Source of the DNA: Candidatus Pelearchaeum sp.
Lineage (GTDB): Archaea; Thermoproteota; Nitrososphaeria_A; Caldarchaeales; Caldarchaeaceae
DNA length: 18,644 bases
Reading direction: 5' to 3'
Assembly: GCA_015520425.1 (NCBI GenBank)
Contig: WAQC01000046.1
Coordinates: 1-18,644, forward strand
Below the pieces are notes generated by a model, which was given only the letters and a program-made list of their open reading frames with translations, ran no database searches and was not told where the DNA came from. Shown here in pieces: positions 1-6,937 of this stretch (position 1 is the stretch's first letter; each line of letters opens with the position of its first letter). The position numbers and the translations under genes were made by a program.

Positions 1-173
1 CCTTTATACGTAACCTGCCCCTTTCACTAACGGCCGGAAGTAACTATAACATTACTACTTTAGTAAAGAATTCTATCTCTCTATTTCTCAAATTCGGCTA
101 CTAGTTTTCCTAAACTGTTTGTTTTAATGTAGATTTTTATTTTGTTTGTTGTTTTGGTTGTTGGGTGGTTGTT
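1..173. other. Gene-free leader before the dehydrogenase gene
   Basis: I see no coding region or RNA gene here. The reading frame of the downstream dehydrogenase is closed by TAA at 111-113, so that gene does not start earlier. The stretch from about 110 to 165 is strongly T-rich on the + strand. A perfect 11-base palindrome, CTTTAGTAAAG, lies at 58-68. T/A-rich runs at 123-128 and 134-142 could serve as a TATA box for the gene, but none is a clear match. The left edge of the window cuts the region, so its true extent is unknown. Confidence 0.4.
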
Positions 174-956
174 GTGGGTAGGCTTGATGGTCGTGTTGCT
201 GTTGTTACTGGTGGTTCGCGTGGTATTGGTCGGGCTGTTTGTCTTGCTTTGGCGCGTGAGGGTGCTGATGTTTGTGTGAATTATAATGCGTCGCGTGATG
301 GTGCTCTTGGGGTTGTGCGTGAGATAGTTGCGATGGGTAGGCGTGCTGTAGCTGTTCAGGGTGATGTGGGGGTTGCTGACGATGCTAGGGCTGTTGTGGA
401 GAGGGCTATTGAGGAGTTTGGGGAGCTGCATATCCTGGTGAATAATGCTGGGATTTTGCTGCGGGGTAGCTTCACGTCCATAGACGCTGGGGAGCTGGAG
501 AGGATGGAGCGCATTAATGTTGGTGGGGTTATTCACTGCACAGAGGCTGCGGCTAAACACATGAAGGAGAAGCGTTATGGCAAGATAATCAACATAGCTA
601 GCATCGCTGGTATAGGCACGGCGGTTGAGGGAACCACGCCATACGCTATGACGAAGGCTGCGGTCATAATATTGACGAAGCGCTACGCGTTTGAGCTGGG
701 CAGGTATAACATCAACGTGAATTGTATAGCTCCTGGCTATGTTTTAACCGATATGACCGCTGCTGGCAGGAGTAGGGAGGAGGTTGAGGAGCTGATAAGG
801 GTTGCTAGTCAGAAGAGCGTTTTAGGGCGTATTGGGAGGCCTGAAGACATAGCTGGCGTTGCGGTCTTTCTCGCTTCTGACGAGGCGAGCTACATGACTG
901 GCCAGACGCTGGTTGTTGATGGTGGCAGGATAGACTTTCTAACACACTCGCTCTAG
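174..956 (+). CDS. SDR-family NAD(P)-dependent oxidoreductase, FabG-like
   Basis: A classical short-chain dehydrogenase/reductase of about 260 residues, the usual length for the family. It would be a soluble, probably tetrameric enzyme interconverting a carbonyl and a hydroxyl group. Visible motifs: the cofactor-binding glycine motif TGGSRGIG near residue 13, NNAG near residue 89, a catalytic Ser in NIASIAG, and Tyr/Lys in YAMTK. The substrate cannot be read from sequence; as archaea generally lack type II fatty acid synthesis, FabG itself is unlikely. I chose GTG at 174 because GGGTGG lies 6 bases before it and the product then begins like its relatives (MGRLDGRVAVVTGG); GTG at 165 is the alternative. 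The gene stands alone and its stop codon interlocks with that of ndk. Its first third is unusually rich in GTT, GGT and GCT codons compared with later genes. Confidence 0.85.
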   Translation: MGRLDGRVAVVTGGSRGIGRAVCLALAREGADVCVNYNASRDGALGVVREIVAMGRRAVAVQGDVGVADDARAVVERAIEEFGELHILVNNAGILLRGSFTSIDAGELERMERINVGGVIHCTEAAAKHMKEKRYGKIINIASIAGIGTAVEGTTPYAMTKAAVIILTKRYAFELGRYNINVNCIAPGYVLTDMTAAGRSREEVEELIRVASQKSVLGRIGRPEDIAGVAVFLASDEASYMTGQTLVVDGGRIDFLTHSL

Positions 957-1372
957 CTCTCCAGCTCCTCACGCGTAAAGAAGATTGCGTGCTCATACTC
1001 GTATGATTCTACGCTGTCGCTGGCGTGTATTAGGTTGTCCGTTATGTCCAGGCCATAGTCGCCCCGTATCGTGCCTGGCTCGGCCTTGACGGGGTCTGTA
1101 GCGCCTATGAGCTTGCGCACAACCTCTACCGCGCTCCTCCCCTCCCAGACCATCAGCATAACCCTGCCTGAGGTTATAACCCGTATCAAGTCGTTGAAGA
1201 AGGGCTTCCCTTCATGGACTTTGTAGAGGCGGCGAGCCTCTTCCTGGCTTATGTTGCGCATCTTCGCCTGAACTAGGCGGAGCCCCTTCCTCTCCAGCCG
1301 CGCTATAACCTCGCCCATGAGGCCGCGTGATACGCAGCTAGGCTTTAGGATGACAAACGTCCTCTCGGCCAT
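953..1372 (-). CDS. ndk: Nucleoside diphosphate kinase
   Basis: Transfers the gamma phosphate of ATP to other (d)NDPs through a phosphohistidine, balancing NTP pools in the cytoplasm. At 139 residues it has normal family length. The signature NLIHASD carries the catalytic His (human H118 equivalent), and the other nucleotide/phosphate-binding residues can be matched: Lys in ILKP, Arg in VVRK, Thr in GATDP, Arg in TIRGD, and the Asn of NLIH. Odd: the near-invariant KPD[G/A] motif reads KPSC, so Asp is replaced by Ser. It is the last gene of the rpl7ae-rps28e-rpl24e group, a common archaeal neighbourhood, but a TATA-like box 25 bp before its ATG suggests it also has its own promoter. The usual next gene, infB, is absent; a convergent dehydrogenase gene lies there instead. 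Confidence 0.95.
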   Translation of the reverse strand: MAERTFVILKPSCVSRGLMGEVIARLERKGLRLVQAKMRNISQEEARRLYKVHEGKPFFNDLIRVITSGRVMLMVWEGRSAVEVVRKLIGATDPVKAEPGTIRGDYGLDITDNLIHASDSVESYEYEHAIFFTREELES

Positions 1373-1392
1373 GAGACTCGGCCAGTGTTGCT

Positions 1393-1400
1393 ACTATATG
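1393..1400 (-). promoter_or_regulatory. TATA box for ndk
   Basis: On the minus strand this reads CATATAGT within TTCATATAG. Its centre is about 25 bp before the ndk ATG, so transcription would start at or next to the start codon, giving a leaderless mRNA. It lies in the 38-bp gap between rpl24e and ndk. Confidence 0.45.
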
Positions 1401-1410
1401 AATTGATAAT

Positions 1411-1605
1411 CTAAGCCCGCCGCTCCTTCTTCCCATAGAAGGCCGTCCACTTCAGCTTCCGCGCGTCCTTGCGCTGTTCTATCATGTAGATTCTGCACTT
1501 CCTAGAGCAGAACCAGAGCTGTGTGCCGTCGTTCCTCACGTAGAGCATTCCTGTTCCATGCAGGAAGTCGCGGCCGCAGAAGGAGCACTTATGGGTTGTC
1601 GGCAT
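1411..1605 (-). CDS. rpl24e: Large ribosomal subunit protein eL24
   Basis: A small zinc-finger ribosomal protein of the 50S subunit, archaeal/eukaryal type. Zinc ligands are seen as CSFC near the N-terminus and CSRKC about 30 residues later; VRNDGTQLWFCS is typical of the family. I chose the inner ATG at 1603-1605 (product MPTTHKCSFCG, 64 residues) because archaeal relatives begin this way and GGTGG lies at suitable spacing before it. An upstream ATG at 1618-1620 would add five residues (MVVLE). The gene directly follows rps28e and lies in one transcription unit with it and rpl7ae. Confidence 0.95.
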   Translation of the reverse strand: MPTTHKCSFCGRDFLHGTGMLYVRNDGTQLWFCSRKCRIYMIEQRKDARKLKWTAFYGKKERRA

Positions 1606-1628
1606 CTCCAAGACCACCATGCCAGGCT

Positions 1629-1853
1629 CTACCTTATCTTCTCAGCCTCCCTCTCCGTGTCAAGCAGCATTAGTATGTCGCCAACCCTCACGGGGCCCTT
1701 CACGTTCCTGGAAATCACGCGCCCCTCATCCTTGCCGCGTAGTATGCGCACCCTAACTTGCGTAACCTCGCCTGTAACGCCTGTTCTCCCTACGACCTGC
1801 TCAACAACCGCTGGGACTGGTTCTTCAACCTTCGGGGGTGCCTTCTGGCTCAT
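1629..1853 (-). CDS. rps28e: Small ribosomal subunit protein eS28
   Basis: A 74-residue 30S protein of OB-fold type, present in archaea and eukaryotes but not bacteria. The core VVGRTGVTGEVTQVRV and the closing region with RNVKGPVRVGDIL and LLDTEREA are characteristic. A GGGTGAG ribosome-binding site sits five bases before the ATG, just behind the rpl7ae stop codon, so translation is probably coupled. An N-terminal stretch of about 15 residues rich in Pro, Glu and Val precedes the conserved core. Confidence 0.95.
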   Translation of the reverse strand: MSQKAPPKVEEPVPAVVEQVVGRTGVTGEVTQVRVRILRGKDEGRVISRNVKGPVRVGDILMLLDTEREAEKIR

Positions 1854-1866
1854 TACGGCTCACCCT

Positions 1867-2244
1867 TTATTTCTGCTGCCTTATCTCCGCTACCTTCTTC
1901 ACTATCTCCTCTAAATATCCCTTAGCCTCGCCTGGGTCTGTTATGGAGACTGCGCTGGCTGCCACGGCTATTCCAGCGACCTCGCCCAGCTGAGCCTTTG
2001 AGGGGACGAACATGTAGGGTATCTTCTTCTCGTCGCAGAGCGTCGGTAGGAACGCTACTATCTCAGGCGGGTCTACGTCGGTGCTTATGACGACGAACTT
2101 GGCTTGGCCGCGCTCTATGGATTTTATCACCTCATTAACGCCCTTCCTAATCTTGCCTGATGTCCTAGCTAGCCTTACAGCCTCTAGAGTAGCGCGTGTC
2201 AGCTCCTCAGGTGGCTGTAAAGTTACATAGTATGGATTGGGCAT
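1867..2244 (-). CDS. rpl7ae: Large ribosomal subunit protein eL8 (L7Ae), kink-turn binding
   Basis: The 125-residue archaeal L7Ae. It is a 50S protein that also binds kink-turns in box C/D and H/ACA guide RNAs and in RNase P RNA. Recognisable segments are SGKIRKGVNEVIKSIERG (RNA-binding helix with the conserved GxNE), VVISTDVDPPEIVAFLP, and the C-terminal loop AGIAVAASAVSI. It heads the minus-strand unit with rps28e and rpl24e. A strong ribosome-binding site, GGAGGAGATG, lies before the ATG, and the leader from the TATA box near 2291-2299 is about 25-30 nt, which would fit the L7Ae autoregulation known in some archaea. I did not identify a kink-turn in that leader. Confidence 0.96.
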   Translation of the reverse strand: MPNPYYVTLQPPEELTRATLEAVRLARTSGKIRKGVNEVIKSIERGQAKFVVISTDVDPPEIVAFLPTLCDEKKIPYMFVPSKAQLGEVAGIAVAASAVSITDPGEAKGYLEEIVKKVAEIRQQK

Positions 2245-2290
2245 ACGCCTTCATCTCCTCCTCTTGTGAGATGGAGCGCGAGTAGGCGAA

Positions 2291-2299
2291 TACTTAAAC
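2291..2299 (-). promoter_or_regulatory. TATA box in the rpl7ae/gltX divergent spacer
   Basis: The minus strand reads GGTTTAAGTA with AGG before it as a possible BRE. It lies about 50 bp before the rpl7ae ATG, giving a short leader that contains GGAGGAG. The element is nearly symmetric (TACTTAAA on the + strand), so it might also serve gltX, but that is less certain. Confidence 0.5.
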
Positions 2300-2372
2300 C
2301 TATGCTGCTGGGATTGGCTTGTTTCGGGCTTCTGCCAAACATTTTAGAGTTGGGGGCTTGAGATGTGTGGCG

Positions 2373-4094
2373 ATGGCCGAGGACTTACATAGGCTGGCGC
2401 TGAAGTGGGCTCTGAAGAACGCCGTTGAGCATGGTGGAAAAGCGGCCGTCGGGCCTGTTATAGCGAAGCTAGTGGCTGAGGCGCCTGAGCTTAAGCGTAG
2501 GATAGGGGAGGTTAAGGATACCGTATCGCGGGTTGTGGAGGAGGTTAATCGGCTCCAGCCTGAGGAGCAGAGAGATAGGCTCGCAGAGATTGCACCAGAG
2601 TTGCTAGAGCGAAAACACGCGCGTGAGGAGAAGAGGCTCCCACCTCTCCCAGGAGCTGAGAGGGGCAGGGTCGTCACGCGCCTGCCACCTGAGCCAAGCG
2701 GCCCCATGCACCTAGGTCATGCTATGAGTGGCCTGCTCAACGAGATGTATGCCCGCCAGTATGATGGTAAGCTCTGGCTACGTTTTGAGGATACCAACCC
2801 GCGTAAGGCTAAACTTGAGTATTACGAGGTCTTTAGACGCGGCTACCGCTGGCTTGGTATAGAATGGGACTATGAGAAGAACAATAGCGATGACATGAAG
2901 CTCTACTATGAATATGCAGAGAAACTACTACGCGGAGGGCAGCTCTACGTATGCGCGTGCTCCGCGGACGAGCTGAGCGTCCAGAGGAGGACTATGGAGC
3001 CTTGCAAGCACCGCGGCCAGGGTGTTGAGGATAATCTTGAGCTTTGGAAGCGAATGTTTGATGGAGACTTCAGAGAAGGCGAGGCCGCCGTGAGGCTTCG
3101 CGGCGATTTGAAGAGCAACAACACAGCTATGCGCGACCCAGTGATGTTCCGCGTGGTTGAGCACCCACATCCATTAACAGGAGACGAGTATAGGGTATGG
3201 CCCACATACGACTTCGCGGCAGCAGTACAGGACGCTATATGCGGCGTAACACACGTGTTGAGGAGCAGCGAGTTCGCATTTAGGGACGAGCTCCAGAACC
3301 ATATACGGAACTTGCTCGGAATGAGGAATCCAATAATTATTGAGTATTCGCGTTTTGAGTTTAAGGGCACTCCAACATCCAAGAGGCTCATCACGCCCTT
3401 GATAGAGGAGGGCCTGGTAAGCGGGTGGGATGACCCGCGCCTAGCGACTGTTGAAGGGGCTAGGAGGAGAGGGATACTTCCAGAAGCTATACGCGAATTC
3501 ACAGTAACTCAAACTGGCTTCAGCTATGCCAAGCGGGAGTACGACTGGTCTCTCCTCTACAGCATCAATAGGAGAATCCTTGACCCGCGTGCTAGGCGGC
3601 TCTTCTTCGTTCCAAGCCCCGTTAAGCTGATGGTGGCTGGCGCTCCTATGCTATCGGTTGAGATACCATATCACCCATCGCGCGACATGGGTAAGAGAAC
3701 ACTAAGCGCGGACGGCGTAATCTACGTGGCGCGGGCTGATATGGAGCGGCTTAAGCCTGGAGACGAGTTTAGACTAAAGCAGCTCATGAATGTTAGGCTA
3801 ACTGGGATTAAGGATAGCGAGGCTTATGGCGAGTTTCTGGGAGTTGAGCCTAAGCCTGATATCCCGATAATCCAGTGGGTCGGCGAGGATAATGTAGCGA
3901 TTCGCGTTCTTAAGCCGCTCCCACTATACAACGAAACTGGCGAGCTGAATAGGAATAGCATGGAGACCATAACAGGCTTGGCAGAGCCCTCGGTAAAGGA
4001 TGTGGCGGTTGATGAGATTGTGCAGTTTGAGCGCTTCGGTTTCTGTAGAAGAGACCATAGCGCTGAGCTGGTCTTTATCTACGCGCATGATTAA
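2373..4094 (+). CDS. gltX: Glutamate--tRNA ligase, archaeal type
   Basis: Class I aminoacyl-tRNA synthetase of the archaeal/eukaryal GluRS branch, about 573 residues. The first ~100 residues form the helical N-terminal extension (ALKNAVEHGG). The Rossmann core opens with the HIGH-equivalent in PSGPMHLGHA and contains a probable zinc-binding knuckle (CACS followed by C-K-H). The KMSKS-equivalent is PTSKR. A C-terminal beta-barrel anticodon-binding region follows from about residue 410. Archaeal GluRS enzymes generally charge both tRNA-Glu and tRNA-Gln, with GatDE amidating the latter; this is family knowledge. The frame is open back to a TTG at 2319, but the ATG at 2373 gives the family-like start MAEDLHRLALKWALKNAVEHGG. 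It is a single gene, divergent from rpl7ae, and its 3' end overlaps fni by 20 bp. Confidence 0.95.
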   Translation: MAEDLHRLALKWALKNAVEHGGKAAVGPVIAKLVAEAPELKRRIGEVKDTVSRVVEEVNRLQPEEQRDRLAEIAPELLERKHAREEKRLPPLPGAERGRVVTRLPPEPSGPMHLGHAMSGLLNEMYARQYDGKLWLRFEDTNPRKAKLEYYEVFRRGYRWLGIEWDYEKNNSDDMKLYYEYAEKLLRGGQLYVCACSADELSVQRRTMEPCKHRGQGVEDNLELWKRMFDGDFREGEAAVRLRGDLKSNNTAMRDPVMFRVVEHPHPLTGDEYRVWPTYDFAAAVQDAICGVTHVLRSSEFAFRDELQNHIRNLLGMRNPIIIEYSRFEFKGTPTSKRLITPLIEEGLVSGWDDPRLATVEGARRRGILPEAIREFTVTQTGFSYAKREYDWSLLYSINRRILDPRARRLFFVPSPVKLMVAGAPMLSVEIPYHPSRDMGKRTLSADGVIYVARADMERLKPGDEFRLKQLMNVRLTGIKDSEAYGEFLGVEPKPDIPIIQWVGEDNVAIRVLKPLPLYNETGELNRNSMETITGLAEPSVKDVAVDEIVQFERFGFCRRDHSAELVFIYAHD

Positions 4095-5190
4095 GCTTGT
4101 TCCTAAGCTTTGGATGCTCGCGGCAACGTTGCTCAGCCCACTGCAATAACGGGCCCAATAGTATGAAGTCTGCGGCTTTCAGCTTTTCTATGTCGCCGCT
4201 TCCTGTTAGGAGGAGAGCCGCCTTAAGCTCTGCTGCTATCTGCTTGAGCTTTTCTATAACGGCTTCCGCGCTCCGCGCCGCTGGCTCTAGTAGTGGGTGC
4301 GCGAAGCCTACCATGTCGGCGCCTAGGGCTATCGCCTTCGCAGCATCAAGGCCTGTTCTCATGCCGCCTGAGGCAACCACGTAGAGCGAGGTCGCTGCTC
4401 TCACTTCAAGCGTGGCTGCGGCTGTCGGTATTCCCCACTCAAGAAACGTCTCAGCAACCCTAGCCTTCTCAACAGAGTTCAGCTCCTCAGCCCTGATAAG
4501 CTCTATCAACGTCCAGTTAGTCCCACCTGAGCCCGCGACATCTATCGCGCTTACCCCCGCCTCCTCCAAACGTCTAGCGGCGTCTCCAGAGATTCCACAT
4601 CCAACCTCCTTCACGATTATCGGAACACTAAGCTCTCTCCTCAGCTCTCCAAGTGCGCCGAGCAGCCCCCTAAAGTTAGCCAGGCCATCTGGCTGGACAA
4701 GCTCTTGTAATGGGTTGAGGTGTATCGCTATGGCGTCGGCGTCTATCATCTCTATAGCCTTCACCGCCAGCTCTGGGCCGTGCTCCACGAGCTGCACACC
4801 GCCTATGTTAGCTATCAGAAAACCATCTGGCGCTCTGTCGCGGGCAACTCTAAACGTCCGCGCCAGCTCAGGTCTTACTATCGCCGCCCTCTGGCTACCC
4901 ACGCCTACAGGTATGTTGAGCGTAGCAGCAGCCTCCGCCAGGTTTCCATTTATCTTCTCAGCCTCGGCAGTCCCGCCTGTCATACCCTCAATAAGAAGCG
5001 GCATACCAAATGCTCTATCTAGGAAACGCGTCTCAAGCCTAAGCTCATCCTCATTAAGCTCAGGCGCGGCGTTATGCACAAGCTCCACAAACTCAAACCA
5101 GCTGGTCTTCTCCTTATACGAGACGTCTTGGTTGAGGCTTATCTTGATGTGGTCTCGCTTCCTGGACTCTATTGACAAGGCTTCTCTCAA
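4075..5190 (-). CDS. fni: Isopentenyl-diphosphate delta-isomerase, type 2 (FMN)
   Basis: Interconverts IPP and DMAPP using reduced FMN, NAD(P)H and Mg2+, the entry to archaeal lipid synthesis. At 371 residues it is of normal size and forms a TIM barrel. Motifs: RKRDHI near residue 10, EGMTGG, GVGSQRAA, HLNPLQELVQPDG, KEVGCGIS, DVAGSGGTNW, and the phosphate-binding ASGGMRTGLDAAKAIALGAD. It starts with TTG at 5190, overlapping the ipk stop by 4 bases (TTGA), so translation is probably coupled; an in-frame TTG four codons later is an alternative start. It is the last gene of the rpoD-to-fni unit. The C-terminal 20 bp overlap gltX on the other strand. Confidence 0.96.
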   Translation of the reverse strand: MREALSIESRKRDHIKISLNQDVSYKEKTSWFEFVELVHNAAPELNEDELRLETRFLDRAFGMPLLIEGMTGGTAEAEKINGNLAEAAATLNIPVGVGSQRAAIVRPELARTFRVARDRAPDGFLIANIGGVQLVEHGPELAVKAIEMIDADAIAIHLNPLQELVQPDGLANFRGLLGALGELRRELSVPIIVKEVGCGISGDAARRLEEAGVSAIDVAGSGGTNWTLIELIRAEELNSVEKARVAETFLEWGIPTAAATLEVRAATSLYVVASGGMRTGLDAAKAIALGADMVGFAHPLLEPAARSAEAVIEKLKQIAAELKAALLLTGSGDIEKLKAADFILLGPLLQWAEQRCREHPKLRNKLNHARR

Positions 5191-5966
5191 CTCTTGGCTA
5201 GTCTGGTTCCTTTTACCTTCTCCCCTTTTACAGCAGCCTCAACCCTTCCCTCCACCAGCCCGTTTACGAATATCACATCAACTCCTGCTGCGACCGCTCC
5301 GAATGCCTCGTCAACCTTGCTGAACATTCCTCCAGTAACGTCGTTTACCGCGTGGTAGATTATTGAGGCGTGTCTCTTCTGGTCCAGCTCCTCCACCAGC
5401 TTTCTCTCTCCTGTGTTGCGGTCTGTCTCGTAGATTCCATCCACGTCGGTGGCGAAGACGAGTCTCCTGGCCTTGAGTCTCTTAGCTAGATACACTGCTA
5501 TCGTGTCGCCTGAGAGTATGGTGAATTTTCTCTCACGGTCAAATACGGCGTCGCCGCATGTTACTGGGATTACCCCTATATCCAGCGCCGAGAAGAGCGT
5601 ATCTAGGAGGGCTGTCTCTATAGCGCCATCACGGGTAACGAAGAGGAGTGATGCTGGCATACCTACAGCGCCTATTCCCGTCTCTATCAGGGTTTGGACG
5701 ATTCTGCTGTTAAGCTCGCGCATTGCTTGGATTGTCTTTACGAAGCCTTCAAGCTGCCGTAGCTCGCGGTATCCCTGAGCTATCCCGTATTCCCGTGCTA
5801 TCGTGTGGCCGAATGAGCCTCCGCCGTGTATTATGAGGAGCGGCGTGGGCCAGCATCGGAAGACCTCCCTACCTATGCGCGCAACAACTTCCGACCTGTA
5901 TGAGAATGGTGTCTTCTTATCGGTTATGACGGAACCTCCCAGCTTCAGTATCACTAGGTCGCTCAC
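5187..5966 (-). CDS. ipk: Isopentenyl phosphate kinase
   Basis: Phosphorylates isopentenyl phosphate to IPP with ATP, the hallmark last step of the archaeal (modified) mevalonate pathway. It is a 259-residue amino-acid-kinase-fold protein. LKLGGSVITDK at the N-terminus is the phosphate-binding region, and GGGSFGH contains the His that marks IPKs and contacts the substrate phosphate. VTCGDAVFD, LSGDTIA and FATDVDGIY form the ATP-binding part, followed by DVTGGMFSKV. A GTG start overlaps the mvk stop (GTGA), and the stop overlaps fni, so mvk, ipk and fni form a tightly coupled trio. Confidence 0.96.
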   Translation of the reverse strand: MSDLVILKLGGSVITDKKTPFSYRSEVVARIGREVFRCWPTPLLIIHGGGSFGHTIAREYGIAQGYRELRQLEGFVKTIQAMRELNSRIVQTLIETGIGAVGMPASLLFVTRDGAIETALLDTLFSALDIGVIPVTCGDAVFDRERKFTILSGDTIAVYLAKRLKARRLVFATDVDGIYETDRNTGERKLVEELDQKRHASIIYHAVNDVTGGMFSKVDEAFGAVAAGVDVIFVNGLVEGRVEAAVKGEKVKGTRLAKS

Positions 5967-6937
5967 TCCTCTTCCACCCTAACGCCTGGCTCTGAGCATC
6001 TGGCAACCCATACGCGGGGGAAAGCCCTGCTGGTTCTCTCGCATATCTTCTCCAGCTCATCGTCCTCGGCCACCGCTATTACGCATCCACCGCCACCCGC
6101 GCCTGTGAGCTTAGCTCCATAAGCGCCGCTCCTCTGCAAAACCTCTACAGCTCGTTCAATATCCTCGGTGGAAACCCCGACCGCGCGTAGCAGTAGTTGG
6201 TTAAGCCGCATAAGCTCACCCATACGCTTGAGGTCAAGCGTCTTAAGTGTATCTAGGGCTTCCTTCACCAGCTCATCATAAAACGCTTTAAGCTCCTCAA
6301 ATATCGTTCTATTCTCAGCGGCGAAGCGCGACACCTTCTCCACGAGCTTACCTGTGCTCCTCCTCTCTCCCGTGTCTATGACCAGCAACCTAAGGCTGGA
6401 TGGTAGCTCTATACCCTCCCACGTATCTGGTCTCCTGTATGTGAGCGTCCCGCCTACTGTTGTTATGTGCGGGTCTATTCCCGAAGGTCTGCCGTGTATC
6501 TCCTGCTCCGCTCTCATGGCCCAGCGCTTCACATCGCTTGGCGATAGCTCATGCCCTAGAAGCGTTGAGAGCGCCTTTGCTGTGGCAGCAGATACTGCTG
6601 CCGAAGAGCCCAGCCCAGCTCCGCGCGGCATGTCGGAGCTTATAACAACCTCAACCCCATCGGCTCCTCCAAGCTCAGAGAGCATAGCCTCCACAAGCCC
6701 CATTAGGGGGTGGAGCGTCCTCCAGGCAGAGCTACTACTACACCTAACCACGCCACCCCGCTTTGAGCAGACTGCGCGGCCAGACCTAATAGACACGCCC
6801 TCACCAATAAGGCTACACACAACATCAACACGGCAGTCAATAGCTGTAACTACTGCGGTGCTTCCATATACGACGAAGTGTTCTCCCCAGAGGATAACCT
6901 TGCCAGGCGCGGATGCCTTGGCTCTCTCCCGCCTCAT
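5963..6937 (-). CDS. mvk: Mevalonate kinase
   Basis: GHMP-superfamily kinase making mevalonate 5-phosphate, about 324 residues. Motif 1 is ASAPGKVILWGEHFVVYG, motif 2 is PRGAGLGSSAAVSAA (ATP loop), the catalytic Asp lies in GRPSGIDPHI, and motif 3 is KLTGAGGGGC. GEHFVVYG identifies it as mevalonate kinase rather than phosphomevalonate or homoserine kinase. The frame allows a start at 6961, but the ATG at 6935-6937 overlaps the MEMO stop as ATGA, the same junction type used elsewhere in this unit, so I prefer it. Other pathway genes (HMG-CoA reductase, mevalonate-phosphate dehydratase or decarboxylase) are not in the window. Confidence 0.95.
   Translation of the reverse strand: MRRERAKASAPGKVILWGEHFVVYGSTAVVTAIDCRVDVVCSLIGEGVSIRSGRAVCSKRGGVVRCSSSSAWRTLHPLMGLVEAMLSELGGADGVEVVISSDMPRGAGLGSSAAVSAATAKALSTLLGHELSPSDVKRWAMRAEQEIHGRPSGIDPHITTVGGTLTYRRPDTWEGIELPSSLRLLVIDTGERRSTGKLVEKVSRFAAENRTIFEELKAFYDELVKEALDTLKTLDLKRMGELMRLNQLLLRAVGVSTEDIERAVEVLQRSGAYGAKLTGAGGGGCVIAVAEDDELEKICERTSRAFPRVWVARCSEPGVRVEEE

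Noticed and set aside
81..560. Long open frame on the minus strand over the dehydrogenase gene
   Set aside because: Its product is a low-complexity run of Asn, Thr, Ser and Pro, created by the GT-rich codons of the real gene on the other strand; no motif and no ribosome-binding site.
2319..2372. TTG start adding 18 residues to GluRS
   Set aside because: The extra residues do not resemble the family N-terminus, which fits the ATG at 2373 exactly.
2945..3502. 185-codon open frame on - opposite gltX
   Set aside because: GluRS on + is intact and conserved along its whole length here; the minus product has no recognisable features.
4412..5323. 300-codon open frame on + opposite fni and ipk
   Set aside because: The minus strand encodes two complete, strongly recognisable enzymes with correct overlaps; the + product is Ser/Ala/Pro-rich antisense shadow.
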